From Latrodectus hesperus (lineage: Eukaryota; Arthropoda; Arachnida; Araneae; Theridiidae), in assembly GCA_037975125.1 (NCBI GenBank), contig CM075857.1, positions 20,348,997 to 20,412,996 of the forward strand: a stretch of DNA of 64,000 bases, given 5' to 3'. This document shows, piece by piece, positions 33,239-49,687 of the stretch. Under the pieces are notes generated by a model. That model was not told the DNA's origin. It did no database searches and saw only the letters and a program-made list of their open reading frames with translations. Numbering within the stretch: the stretch's first letter is position 1; each line of letters opens with the position of its first letter. A program made the translations under genes and the position numbers.

Positions 33239-33902
33239 TTTAGTTGTAGATTTTTCTCGGTGACTTGCATGTATTCCATGAAAATCTAAATTGGAAACGG
33301 CACCAAATACAACCATTCTATAATTGTCGACAGTTACAATTATAAAGCTGGTGGAATCAGTTTAGTTTTAGATTTTTCTCGGATACTTGCATGTATTCCA
33401 TGAGAGATCTAAACTGAAAAAGGTACCAAATACAACCAATCCATCATTGTCGACAGTTACAATTATAGAACTGGTGGAATCAGTTTAGTTTTAGATTTTT
33501 CTCGGATACTTGCATGTATTCCATGAGAGATCTAAACTGAAAAAGGTACCAAATACAACCAATCCATCATTGTCGACAGTTACAATTATAGAACTGGTGG
33601 AATCAGTTTAGTTTTAGATTTTTCTCGGATGCTTGCATGTATTCCATCAGAGATCTAAACTTAAAAAGGCACTAAATACAACCAATCCATCATTGTCGAC
33701 AGTTACAATTATAGAACTGGTGGTATCAGTTTAGTTGTAAATTTTTCTCGGTGACATACATATATTCCATGATCCATGAAAGATCTAGCATTTTACCAAT
33801 CTAGCATTGTCGACAATTACAATTATAGAACTAGTGGAATCAGTTTTTAGTTATAGATTATTCTCGTTGACCTGCATTTTCCCATGAAAGAGCTCTGACT
33901 GG
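33239..33902. repeat. 123-bp tandem array, about 5.5 units
   Basis: Units start at 33239 (122 bp), 33361, 33484 and 33607 (each 123 bp) and 33730 (diverged, with an indel), then a partial to 33902. Units two and three are almost identical; outer units are more diverged, as in arrays grown by unequal exchange. The period is 41 codons, and on the minus strand one frame is open for most of each unit (containing IIVTVDNDGLVVFGTF). Confidence 0.95.
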
Positions 33903-34587
33903 TGTGTGAGATATTTAAATGGGGTCGTTGCTCAATAAATCAACTTATATGCTACCCTGTTATTGGCAATAATTTGATTCTAATGGATAATAAAGCGTGA
34001 CTAATCAAAGTTTATTTCTTGAAGACAATCTTGTGGATCATGGCTTGGTGCGAATGGAATGGTCAGAACTCGGAAGTGCATAATTGGGGTTGGGTACTTT
34101 TATTGATAAGTTGTTGCCTTATGTCCTCCTTAACTGGCGTTACATGAACTAAAACAAGAACTAGGTCATGTCTTATCTTCACCTCCAATTTCCATGTCCA
34201 ACAATTTAATTAGCAGCATGGAACGTCATTGTCACCAATATATTGCAGTTACAGATGGGCATATTTCCCCGCCCCCCATTAGAATCTATATTTGTGATGC
34301 TTCTCTCTCCAGCAATTTTCCGGATAAAACTGTGATATGCTATAATCTCTGAGAAAGGGATTTTCCTATTAAGTGTGATATTTTTGTTAAAAATCGTGTT
34401 TAATTCTTAGTTTATGTAATTTTTTTTTCTGCGACGTATTTCATAAAGAAATTTTATGAAAATTTCCTCAATATATCTTGTTTCTACTTTAGTTTATTCT
34501 TAAGTTAGGCATAAAAATAATTATTTCACATCTTAGCTTTTGGGGGCCAATAGACTAAATGACTCATTACTATTTCCACAAAGATTA
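33903..34587. other. non-coding stretch, nothing recognised
   Basis: No supported feature. Confidence 0.4.
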
Positions 34588-34773
34588 ATGGTTTTTGGTT
34601 TAGTTTATCACTCAACGGTCATGTTTTGCACACGAAGTACTAATTAGACTGAGACCTTCGGCTTAAAGTGGATTCCGTACCACTACAAACATCCATGACC
34701 AATGTGGGATTCGAACCCACGAACTGTTGAACCGCAGGCAAGAGCGCTAACCATTCGGCTGCCAACTCGGCCA
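34588..34773 (-). mobile_element. short tRNA-headed SINE, family B
   Basis: Minus strand: GCCGAGTTGGCAGCCGAATG and GTTAGCGC give the A-box region, and GGGTTCGAATCCC the B box. Imperfect flanking repeats AAAGATTAATGG / AAAGTTAATGG. Same family as 31018-31202. Confidence 0.85.
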
Positions 34774-34774
34774 A

Positions 34775-37150
34775 AGTTAATGGATATGAATTTTGAAAAA
34801 TAAAGTCTAAAAATTTGCGTATCAACCTCACAATTTCTATAGATTGTGAATAGATATGTACATAATTTTTTTGATATTCCTGTCTTAAATTTTTCTTTTT
34901 GACAGAAAGCATTGGTCTGTTATTTTGATAAACAATGAGCTGATTCAGAATTTGGAAGACTGAAATATTTGGGAGACATTGAATAACAATACAATTACTT
35001 TTGCTTGGAATTTTTTTGTTTTAATTTCAAAGATTTTTATATAAATATTTTCTTATCTAGATTAAATAAAATATCTATATTCTCTTTGTCCACGATATTC
35101 TTGTCCACCGTTAACATAAAAGTGACTGCAGGGAATAAATGGAACTTGCATAGTAATATTGGTCTATTTCTAACATAAATTTAAAGTTCACTATCTTAAA
35201 ATAAAAAGTAAAATAAAATATTTAACGCATTATATACTCATTTCTTTCGCATTCCTAGTTGTGTATGTAATTAATTTAAAAATGACGAAAGGTTTTTGAT
35301 TTTTGAATAGGTTTTATCCCATTGCAGTGTACGCGTTTACAATTTTCACAATACGTCACCAATAGAAAATGCATTGGAACATGGATGAAAGGAGTCCCGA
35401 ACTCACTATTTAATAACTTTATAACTGAAGGGAATTTTTGGCCACACCACAACTCATTCAGTTTGTTTTTAAATGACCTACATGCCAGTATTATGTATTA
35501 TTACTCGATAATTTGGAAGTTTATAACCAAAAATATTTGTGTTTTTTCTGGTGTGATAGATACTTCGTTACTGAAATCTTCATCAGAAAGAGCAGAAACA
35601 CAGACACAAGTAAAAACAAAGATTTGGTTAATTACTCTATGAATTTCGCTAAAGTAGAGTAGAAGCAGATTAATTTAACAGTAGAGTATGGAATTAATCT
35701 ATGTTAAAAACCTGTTTGTTCTTGTACATGTTGTACATTGTTCTTGTACATGTACCGCTGATTTACATAAAATAATATTTTTATATGTTAAAGAATTTTC
35801 TGTTTCAAACTGTATTTTATCAGTCATTAATATCTCTACTTCTGTATTCAAATTAGGTAAAATATTTTTCCTTATCTGGTAGTAGCAGGAGATTACCCCT
35901 GACTATCGTTTCATTAAGAGTTTCAGAATTTGATTCCCCGTCGATTTTTTAAATTAATTTCCAGTGGGTAAGAATTTTTTTTTCAAGACTACTGAAAATC
36001 AAAAGAAGTAATCATAAGCCGCGATAATTGAAAAAAAAATTCATTTCCTCAATTCAGCAATTTTTTTAAAGTTAGTTTTAGTATTGGAATAATCTTAAAA
36101 TTCAATAGATGTAAAATAAACTGCAACTGATTTTTATGAAGGGAGTATTAGAGAGGGTAATGTTCGATATAATTCCAGGTTTTAGGAGATGTTCGACCGC
36201 CACTGTTAATTTCTTAATGGAAGCTCATTTTCCTTTTTCTAATTCTTTCAAAATTTGTAAGTATTGAATTTCCAAATTCAATAGCCTGTATGAAATTGAA
36301 AACTTTTTCACTTTCATTATTTTCATCTTGTACATATTCAATCATTGGCCACACACAAATACATCAGAAAATCTAGCACTTTCTTTAGATTTGATGTGGT
36401 CATTATTTGTGCAGATTTTGTTTGTGCAAACAATTATTAACAAAACATTATTTGTGCAAACAATATCAAAACATTAATATGAAACATTCTATAAAATCAC
36501 TGCTTCGTGACTGACATTTTTTCATAGAAAACTATTTTATTTAAACTTCTGCTGTGAAAATTAATATTTTTGAATATTTTGAGCAGTCTAATTTTAATCA
36601 TGATTAATAAATTGAGAACATCTTTAAGTATATATATTTTTTTCAAAAAAATCAAAACTACAATAATAAAACCATTCATTACATTTTATTGTAGTCTTGT
36701 CTGAAGAGGAGAGTAATTGAAACAGACATTTCAGAACAGTTTTCTTACAAATTAAAAATTTTTATGTGAGAAGAATGATTAGAAAATATTTTCTTCCAAT
36801 ATGTGAAACATTTTTATAGAACTTCTACAGTAAGTGCGAGAAATAATATGGAATGTTTTTGAATACTAAAAATTTCCGGTCAAAAAAGAATTTAAATACT
36901 TAAAAATCAAATTTGCTTAGTTAACATCTTTACTTGTTTTTATTTTCCAATTTCTCTTTTAATCACAAAATATTACATTACTTTAGAATGTTTAAGTCAA
37001 AAAATCTTATTAATAATGTATGTCATAGTTAGTAACAGTAAATATATTAAACTACATTGTTGTATAATTGTTTAAATTCAAACGAATTTGCTTTAAATTT
37101 AAAAAAAAAGATGCGCATAATTATAATTTCCGTGAATTTTCTCTTTCAAT
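34775..37150. other. AT-rich stretch without supported genes
   Basis: The plus-strand frame 35322-35642 (106 codons) has no recognised domain and no clear splice sites; the others are shorter and compositionally AT-driven. Confidence 0.4.
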
Positions 37151-37301
37151 ATATCTATCTATCTATCTATCTATCTATATATATATATATATATGTATAT
37201 ATGTGTATGTATGTATGTATGTATGTATGTATATGTATGTATGTATGTGTATGTATATATATGTATGTATGTATGTATATGTATATATGTATATATATAT
37301 A

Positions 37302-37336
<35 letters not shown>
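37151..37336. repeat. compound TATC/TA/TATG/TG microsatellite
   Basis: ATCT units, then TA, then GTAT units and finally about 14 TG units. Confidence 0.97.
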
Positions 37337-37338
<2 letters not shown>

Positions 37339-37743
37339 CAGATTATATGATAAAACCTGATTTGAATTTTTAACTTCCTATTGAAAAATTGTTTCGAAAA
37401 CATTTAAATTTGTGAAGAGAATCAACAATATTTTAAATTTATCGAAGTAATTAAAGCATAACTTAAAAATTTTTCTAACATAAATACACATTTTAAAGTT
37501 ATAATTAGCGAAATAAATTAACAAACCAAATTATTTTGAACTTATTCAAAAAAAAAAGCTAAAATTTCAGCGATGATTAAAAAAAATGCGATTTTATTAC
37601 ACTCTCAAATGAATGAGAAACTGAAACTCATAATAATTAGGTACAGAAGTTATAATAAATAATATTATTTATATAATTATATTACTTAAAAATCTAACAC
37701 TTATTGATATAGCGTACATAATGCGTACGTTGAATGTTGTTGT

Positions 37744-38015
37744 GGTTGCACAAACATGCCCTTTTCTTCGTTCTACCAGATAGATGGAAGCAGTACAGGG
37801 GAATTATCGTGATTTTAAAGTATGGATCGAGGAGAAGACCCCCAGTACTTGCCCTGTCAATCCCAGAGGTATCATTTCACTAGGAAGACAATGCGTTCAC
37901 GACATATTTAACATGCCTCAGTCACCTTTAGTGAGCACGACAGATCTTCATTTAAGCTGGGATTCGACTCTTACTTTCCGATAATGGTAACGACTCCTTA
38001 AGCAGCCAGGGCACC
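37744..38015 (-). mobile_element. SINE, family C, with 17-bp TSD
   Basis: Flanked by an exact 17-bp repeat ACGTTGAATGTTGTTGT (37727-37743 and 38016-38032). Minus strand: head CCCTGGCTGCTTAAGGAGTC with B-box-like GAGTCGAATCCCA, then the body shared with 25640-25865 and 23090-23345. Confidence 0.88.
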
Positions 38016-38032
38016 ACGTTGAATGTTGTTGT

Positions 38033-39565
38033 AAGACATACGCTGCAAGTTGTTTTCCAAGAGTACTTTTCAAAGTATTGAAAGGGAGGAAATGAAAAAA
38101 TTTCGGTATCGATATCGAACCTAAGAATTCCTAATCCGATGAATACAATCTTACCAATAAAGTAAGTTGCACCAAACTCGTTACATTAAATTAATAATAT
38201 CATTTTGTGAATTTAAAAGATAGCACACCACATCTCCTGTAGATGGAGCGGATCAAAAATTGGCCTCTCAAAAATAGTACGATTATCATTATAATAAAAG
38301 TATACAGTTTATAAAATTATAATAGCCCAAATTTTATTTTTTTAGTATTATTTTAAAGTTAGATTAAATAAGAGATTAAAGTTAGATTAAATGAAAAAAA
38401 CACACTTAAAACATAGTTCACAAAGTCTAATAAAAATATTCATTGAATTTTTTTTAATTAAAAAGGAGAAAAAACTATACATACACTTTTTTTGAAACAA
38501 TGTTTGCTTTTATAAATGAATTATAGTACTAAAATATTTATGTAGAATACAAAATACTAAAGCAAGTTCTTATTTAAAAAAAAACCGCTTTTAAATTTAT
38601 ATGCACACTTACTTTCAATTTAATTCATTGTAAAATTGCTTTTTTAATATTTTTCGAAAACTGAAAATTTTCTCACTTACTTGTACTATAAATGTCAATT
38701 TTTACGTACATATATTATTGAAGTTCTAATTTCAATATTTTAAATATTTTTTCTAGAAAGAAAGCTTCAATATTTTTATATCATGAATTCTCATTCCAAA
38801 CAACCCTCAATCCCTTCAAAATATTAAAGAAGAATTTTCAGAAATTATAAAATATTTTTTAACATTTTCTCAAAAGCACTCCTCTGACTCTCTCCTTTCA
38901 CACAAACATGAAGCATCATCACACGTGTTTCTTTTCCTCACGTGCCTGCAAAGTCACGTGTGCTTTATACAAATACCATGCTCGTTTTAAAACACATCAA
39001 TACTGATTTTACAATGTTCATACTTCAGAGATACTTATTTAAAAATTTATTCATATGAAGTGTAAAGAAAAAAATTTATCGAAAGCTAAGGACAATGAAC
39101 TTTAAATAAAACACTACTAATATAGGTCTTTATAAATCATTAATATTCACGAATAAATTTTTAAAAGTTTTATTAATAAATTTAACTGCTTAAAAATTAA
39201 AAAAGTATATACTTATGTCTTGGAGCAGTTTTCATCTATCTAAATAATTTAATTTAAATTAAAAATTCAAATGCGAAATTTTTCTGGAGAAAGTGCAAAT
39301 AAACTTAGAATAAATTTCTTTTAATTTTCAAACTCTATTTTATTATAGAAAGTATGTAGTTATGAAAACAATTCATTTTAGGATGAATTTTGGTGTAACT
39401 ACATACATCCATAATTTTACATGTAATCTTACTGTTTATTATTTTTGCGTTTTTATTCTGATTTATTATTTTATTTTAAAGGGAAAATGTATAATTTATT
39501 TTGTAATAATTCCATTATCTCTTTGTATAAAAATTTGAAATTGCATAGTGGACAGCATGATTTCA
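38033..39565. other. AT-rich non-coding stretch
   Basis: No supported feature. Confidence 0.4.
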
Positions 39566-39566
39566 C

Positions 39567-39658
<92 letters not shown>
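39566..39658. repeat. (CA)n followed by (TA)n
   Basis: About 16 CA units, then about 30 TA units. Confidence 0.97.
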
Positions 39659-39661
<3 letters not shown>

Positions 39662-41269
39662 AGGTATGTATACAAACAACGACAATATGGAAAAAGAATT
39701 TTAAGGGTATTTATCTGAAATATCAGAGTGTATTTTTAAAAGTGTTAGACTAAGTTTCAAAATGATGACAATTAATTCAATTTTTACCAAATAAATCTTA
39801 TAAGTCAGAATGCAGTTTTCACAAAATATTTTAGAGCAAAATTTTATATAAATTTAAGCACTGAGAAAATGATCGTGTAAATTCCATGTACGAGGAGGAG
39901 AAATGATGTAAATGAGTAAAATGTTTGAAATACAATTTATTTAATTATTTAAAAAAACATTAAAACTCGTTAATGCTTTATCAGTTTAATTGGATAATAA
40001 AAATATAGTTTTCTCGCTTAATTTTTTTCTAAGATTAGATTACTATTAATGTTTAAAAATTATTTTTTAGTATTTGTGAGTGTGTTTAAAAAATTAAATT
40101 GCCGAAAATTATATTTCAGTAATGTATATATAGTATATCAGTAATGTATATGCATATCAGTAATGCAAATGTTATTAAATTAAATGGTTTTGTTATGTTT
40201 AAATTAAGAAAAAGGATTTATTAGGCTTAAACATCATAAACAGGCTTATAATTTTCGTGCAATGTATCAAAATATTTCAGCAAAATAGAAACATTTAAAA
40301 AAGTTTCACATTTTGTGGGTTTTTTTTTTTTTTTTAAATCTATATAAAGTAGGTTAATTTTGAAACTTTGCGTATTCTTTCAAAGTCATTTTCAGACTAT
40401 GTTTGGAAGTCCTTAGCATGTAAGAATCTGCATTTAGGGAGTCATAAAATGCAATTATTTTAAGCTTTAACGATCAAATACAGTGTCCACAAGTCGTGGA
40501 CTCGTATGTGCTTTGAATATACGATGAAAATAAAATTACATACAAAAAAGCTTGAGATTTTATATCGCGTGTCGGATGTGGAAAAAATATAAGCCTAATT
40601 ACCATTAATAAATGTGAACTACAAAATTTGTTTTGGGGGAATCGATGAAAGATCAATAATTTTTATTTCAGAGTAAAGAATATTATGCGAAATCTTGTAC
40701 TGGAGGAATGCAATTTTATTTTTTAATCGAAGCTATATTCATAAAACTATTCTTCTAAATATTGAAAACGATGGAATTTAATATGCACATTCATACATAA
40801 AAAAAAACAGAAATATTGGGTTAAACACAGAAGCCAATGATATTCATTTCACTTTATGTAAGGATTAATTTTCAATTCCAGTTTTGATATGTATTTAATT
40901 TTTGTTACTCTTAAACTGTATACATTTACTTTAACTTTTATTTAAATGACATCAGCAAAACAGGAAGTCAAAATAGTCAAGTATTTAATAGAATTGAATT
41001 GTCTATATGAAAAATGATTAAAAAATCGTTCTCAAACTTTAAATCTCTTCAATTAATCAACTCAAAAATAATTTTTTCATTAAAGAATAAAATTTAAAAA
41101 CACACAATATTTGACTAACAATCTAAAAACTCTGATCCAGTTATTTGAATGATTGACAGAAATTTTTAAATTTTAAACTGTTAAAAATTACAAAATTACA
41201 TTATTTTCCATTTAAAATTAAATTATGTGAATATTTGACAATGCGTAGTAGAAAGCTTAGCAATCTGAG
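39659..41269. other. AT-rich non-coding stretch
   Basis: Nothing supported. At 40480-40505 the sequence ACAGTGTCCACAAGTCGTGG resembles a mariner-type TIR start, but no partner end was found. Confidence 0.35.
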
Positions 41270-41455
41270 GTTGTGAGGTATATTTATATCCTCCGCCTAA
41301 CATTTTTCCGAAAGTAATTTCTTAAATAGTGGGCCCTATTTACATGTCACAAAGGAGAAAACCCGGAAAACTTCCATGCTAAATACTCATACTTACAACC
41401 GGGCATATAGAAGCTAAGACGCAGCATCCATCTCCCATCTTTCAACAGTCCTTTC
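41270..41455 (-). mobile_element. degenerate SINE-like repeat, family G
   Basis: GC-richer segment containing CAAAGGAGAAAACCCGGAAAA, loosely matching CAAGGGAGAAAACCTGGAAAA at 50593-50615. The head is too diverged to assign with confidence. Confidence 0.35.
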
Positions 41456-41474
41456 TATATATTCGTAAATAGAT

Positions 41475-41497
41475 CTATATATATATATATATATACG

Positions 41498-41575
<78 letters not shown>
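41475..41575. repeat. (TA)n microsatellite with two interruptions
   Basis: TA array interrupted by ACGT- and TGTA-type changes. Confidence 0.97.
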
Positions 41576-41576
<1 letters not shown>

Positions 41577-44500
41577 CCAGCTATTCAACTACTTTAGATT
41601 GTCATCTATATTGTTTTATAGTGTTTTCATGAAAATTGTAAATACTTTCAAGAAATCTATAATTATTTATCAAAAAAGCCATAACTATTACATGAATGCT
41701 TACATTCTTTAAATGCAATTTCAAAATTTCTCTGTTAAAACTAGATTAATATCAGTTATTGAAAAGCAAATTTTATAGATTAATATTAGCTTTTACGTAA
41801 TAATCAATTTTTAATGTCAATGAAATTGAAAGATGCAATCACTTTTCTGCTTATATTAATTTCAAGCGATTAATTAGTGAAATGCTCCATCAAATGCCAG
41901 AAGAACATAACATCTATCATTAAGTGGATGATAGTTTCCCATTATCAAAATTATTCAGATGCCACAATAATTTTAATGATTAACCTTTCCATATTATTCA
42001 GAGAAAAAAAATTCCGATATTTACTTTTGTATGAGACGGTAATTTATTCATTTATCTGCTAGAGCGAAATAGACAAAGCATACATAGAATAAAACTTTTT
42101 GTCGCCAAATATCTAAAGAAATACATAAACAAAAATTTCCTGGTATGTATTTAGGAGGTTTTTCGTTAGAAAAGGCATAATTTAATTAGGAATTTCAGTA
42201 AAAAGATTGGTGTATACAGAAATAAGGATTTTATTTTTGTATATTAAGAAATTTTCTAAGAATTAATAAAGAATCTTTGAATATTTCAAGTGAAACTTTT
42301 CACGGAATTAATTTTACTATCCATTAAACAAGATGCAGTGGTACGTCTGTTGTCTTTGCACGTCATTAATAGTGTAGTTTTTAATTATTTTGCATTAAAA
42401 TTATAGTAACCCGCCTCTCTTCTATTAATACATCATAATACTGTGATACAACATATGATTTTAGTTTAATAAAAATGAACTGATAACAAACTATCGCTTA
42501 AGAATTATAATTGCTAAATTAATACTATTAGTTTATGTTAATAGTATTAATGCATAATTGATTTTTCTGAAAGAAAAATAACTTGAAATCAATAAATGCC
42601 CCTGAGTAGCTGTTTTAAACAAATTAAAATAATCCAGATGATTTGTCTTCTAAATAAAAATTATGTCAATTCAGCATGATTTTTAATTGAACTGTATATT
42701 AATTCTAAATTTCACTAGTGTTTTTTTAATTTGAGTAGTATTGCAGAGAAATAATATTCATATATTAAATTGTGTGATTTTACATTATTATCGAATATTA
42801 TGTGAATTTAAAACTATTAAATAAATTTATTGTCTCATAATTTAGTTTTGTTATTGTAATCAAAAATTCTGTAAGTACGAGAGATTTTTAAAATTTGAAA
42901 GTCTTGAGTCTTATGATTTGAACAATAAAAATTTTTTTCTATTAAAGCAGTGGACTTAAGTCATGAAAAAATATACACATAACAGTAAAATATACTTACT
43001 TTACGCAGTAGAAACAATATATAATTAATATTATTTAAAATAAATTTTTACCTTATCAATTAAACAAATAAAAGTAATTCCACTAAACAAAAAAATACAG
43101 TATCAACTATTGTTTACAGCGAAACACATAAAACGCATAAAACGTTTTTCACACGTAAAACGTGAAATTCTAATATAATATTACTACTAAAAAACAATAC
43201 TTATGAATGTTTTTAGAAGAATTTTGACACAAGTTCCGCTAAAGTTTCTGATGAGTTTCAAGATAAGTTTGTTGTATAAATAGTTATTAATAATACTTCT
43301 ATAAGAAATTATATTTTGGCTACATAACTTTACCTAAATATAGATTTTATGTGTACCTAATTATCGTGTATTTTTTCGTTTGGCATAAAGATTAAATGCC
43401 CTTTATAAATCTTATTAAATTTGTTTCTAAAATATAACTTTTACATAGAATAAAAAATGTTTATAACGTTGCTTATAAAATTTAATTAGATATAAAAATA
43501 TAATCAAATACTGTTGTTTAAATCAATACATTGTTTTAAAGAATACATTGTAATTGTAAAATAATTTTAAGAATACATTCTGAATTCAGAATATTCTGAA
43601 ATGTATATTCATCCATGAATATACAATTAATCTTTATTATGAATGTACACACACAATTAACTTTTATGAGATCATCAAATGCATGCACACAAATTAATGA
43701 ACAAATAAGATCTTTAAAACATAACATACATGCATGCGTTTTTAAAAAAGAGTAATTTTTATTTTTAACAAATTTCCCGCTAGATATTTCGTATTGGAAT
43801 TTAGTTTTTTCATCTTAAATTGTGGGTAGTTTATTTCTACTAATGCAGCCTGCCATGCAAAGGAAAGCACACTTTTTCATAAAATTCTTACCCAGACAAA
43901 ACTTATCCTCGGATGATGACAGTTTGTATTGAGAAGAAAAATGAGCAAAACTCCTCTGTCACAGACGACATATAGGGTTGCCATATTTTACAACTTGTAG
44001 AGTCTCGCCATTGGCATTAGAATATTCGCCAAGCAGATAAAGATTAAATATTCTAAATATATATAACAAAAACATTAGCTCCATGTTCATTTTCATTATA
44101 CAAGAAACCTTTTAATTTGGTAAGCGTTCATTCATTTTCTCATGAATGTTTTTCAGTTATTAAAAGAAAAAGAATATTTTTTAAGAATATTTGAGTTTGG
44201 TTTTGAAATTTAAAAGAAACTGCTGAGAAGTTCGTTTCTTTAAACTAAATATTTGGAAATTAATGAAGAGATAAAGATTGATATACATAATATTCTTTTA
44301 TATTCCGCGCTTAATCATTTCATAATAAACAACTTTTGAAATTAGGTAATGTTCTGCTAGAAAATATTTTAGAAGTTTTTAAAAATTTCTCAAAATACAA
44401 ATATTTTAATTTTTTTCTATTCATCACTTATTCATGGCTAGGTATATTGCTTTATATCCAGTGTTCTTTGGTATATTTAATTATTACTTAAATAATTAGA

Positions 44501-45312
44501 ATATTTTGTAATGAAATATATTTTAAATTTGGCAGAAAATTTAATATTGAGTTAATTCTCTTCGTAATCTCCTAGTAAAATTCAAGAAACATTAGTGTAC
44601 ACATACATAAATACTTTATCCAGTTTAATTATTTATATTCTGTTTTATTTTCATTTGAAAGATGTTAGGATATAATATGAAATAAAAACACAGCGTTTTA
44701 CTGAACAGATTTTATATTAAATTTATAAAAAAAACCAATAAATTTATATTTAGTTATCATACTCGTTTATTTTATTATAAAATCGCTGAATATTAATTCT
44801 AAATTTAAAAATTTATTTATCTTGTTAAAATCTTCTGATATTTTGGCATTTGAGACAGAAATTTTTAAAATTTATTCTTTCCGAATGAAAACATTGTCTA
44901 ATGTTGTAACTTAGCTTATATGTAAACTGCCCAGTTTATCACAAGCAAGAATATGTTTTTTCAATTTGTTATGGATTATTTAAAATTTTAATTAATGTCA
45001 AAAATGAGGTATAAATAACTAAGGAATTTATATAGAAACTTTCGTTTTTGTAAATTCGTAGAGGCCGATAGATTTGTTTATAAAATAAGAAAAACAAGTA
45101 TTATATCTTACTGATATTTTTAAACCAATTTGTTCTCTCTTTACAAATAAACTACTATAAGAAAAAAAATTAGTTTGTAAATACTATATGGGGAACATAT
45201 GTGAAATAAGATTCTTGTTTTCATTTTATTTATGAAAAAAATAAGGTTGGTAGGCATTAGCCTTAAGATTTAAAGGAGATTGTTTTGTCTTGTTGTTTTC
45301 TGCTGTTTTGAT
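41576..45312. other. long AT-rich stretch without genes
   Basis: No domain-bearing frame, RNA gene or repeat family recognised. A minus-strand consensus-like donor (GG-GTAAGAA) occurs at 43886-43892, without a convincing exon. Confidence 0.45.
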
Positions 45313-45485
45313 AAAATCCTAGGAGAGCCCACATCCTTGACAGCAAACTGAAAAAAAGTGCCAAGCCAGAAGGAAATTCCAGAAATAATTTCGTTCATTA
45401 TATATACTGTATCGAAGTAGGGTTATCAAGATTGGCACCACCCAAAATTATCGCCAAACAAAATCATTGGGCTAGGATCCAACCG
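45313..45485 (-). mobile_element. about 175-bp MITE-like element, copy 2
   Basis: Inverted relative to 6118-6300. The ends read AAATCCTAGGAGAGCCCA and, in reverse complement, GGATCCTAGCCCA. Interior blocks in common are GCCAATCTT and the ATTTCTGGAATTT-CTTCTGGC stretch. No coding capacity. Confidence 0.65.
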
Positions 45486-48843
<3,358 letters not shown>

Positions 48844-48856
48844 AAGAGCTTCCTTA

Positions 48857-49674
48857 CCTGGAACCAGGGGGTATGCGTACCCCTCTGGGGCTTGAGCTAG
48901 CCACCAGGCGCGTCGGCAGGTGGTGGATCGCCGAGCGTCCTGTAGGAATGACAGGATAGCCATGAATATAGAATCAGAGGCCACGAACCAGCTCCCGTAA
49001 ACCTTGGTGTTATGCGATCCGTGCCTAGGGCTAATTGGCACCGCGGTATTGGTGTCTTAATGGAGCCTCTAGTTACCTGGCAAACTTCTAGAGTAATTTG
49101 CCTTGCCCAGTATCTCAGGCAATGCTGGGTGGACTTATATTACCTGAGCTTATTAATTGTTATCTTGTGGCTGAAAAGACACAAGAAATAACAAATCTTT
49201 CTGCATTTGCCGGTGATGCCTCTGAAGTAGACCTTGCTGAAAAAGACAAGGGAACTCAGAGGCAATCTTGTAAAGGGGCAGTAATGAATCTTTTACTTGA
49301 GGTAGAAATGACCTCCAAACCATCTTCTGGTGAAAGCCAGGAAGCTATCCCTAGCATGACTGACTTTCTGACCAGATGGGACTGTTTCAGCAAGACCCTA
49401 TCTGCTGGAAATGTCAAACGCAAGAGGAAACGGCAGAGCATATCATTTATGAATGCGAGGCTCTTGCCCTCCCTAGATTAACTTCTTTAGGCATCATCCA
49501 TACTAGAGAGTTACACCTAGGCTCCATTAAAGGGTTATCAGACTTTATTAATAAAGTGGGTGACCCGAGCAACTGGAACTAGGAAACATTGGGTTTGGAG
49601 TTAATGGTACAAAATGCTGATAAAAGCAGAGGTGCCCAATGACATACAAACCCAACCTTAAGAAGAAGAAGAAG
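48857..49674 (+). mobile_element. LINE derivative: leader joined to ORF2 tail, with TSD
   Basis: An 818-bp retroposon flanked by an exact 13-bp repeat AAGAGCTTCCTTA (48844-48856 and 49675-49687). It ends in (AAG)n. The first 220 bases are a GC-rich leader (CGTCGGCAGGTGGTGGATCG, CGAGCGTCCTG). The last 300 bases are the C-terminal end of a LINE ORF2. The endonuclease and reverse transcriptase are missing, but the 5' leader is present, so this is not simple 5' truncation; it is an internally deleted, mobile derivative. Confidence 0.85.
49376..49582 (+). pseudogene. LINE ORF2 C-terminal zinc-knuckle segment
   Basis: The frame reads FQQDPICWKCQTQEETAEHI then IYECEALALPRLTSLG. The C-x2-C-x8-H-x4-C cluster followed by a Leu/Arg helix is the usual ending of jockey/R1-type polyproteins. 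It stops at 49580-49582 and the (AAG)n tail lies about 80 bases downstream. The overlapping 127-codon frame at 49098-49481 is a different frame of the same element and has no recognisable domain. Confidence 0.75.
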
Positions 49675-49687
49675 AAGAGCTTCCTTA

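Noticed and set aside
33239..33902. CRISPR-like or direct-repeat array
   Set aside because: Units are contiguous 123-bp copies without distinct spacers, in a eukaryotic setting; it is a tandem repeat.
35322..35642. 106-codon plus-strand frame
   Set aside because: No homologous motif recognised, no splice sites; probably chance.
40480..40660. Mariner-like TIR start (ACAGTGTCCACAAG)
   Set aside because: No partner inverted repeat or transposase remnant nearby.
43886..43960. Minus-strand donor GTAAGAA with a possible short exon
   Set aside because: No acceptable acceptor; the segment could only be a 16-nt exon or an unproven first exon.
49098..49481. 127-codon frame as a separate protein
   Set aside because: It lies in a LINE derivative and overlaps in another frame the recognisable ORF2 tail.
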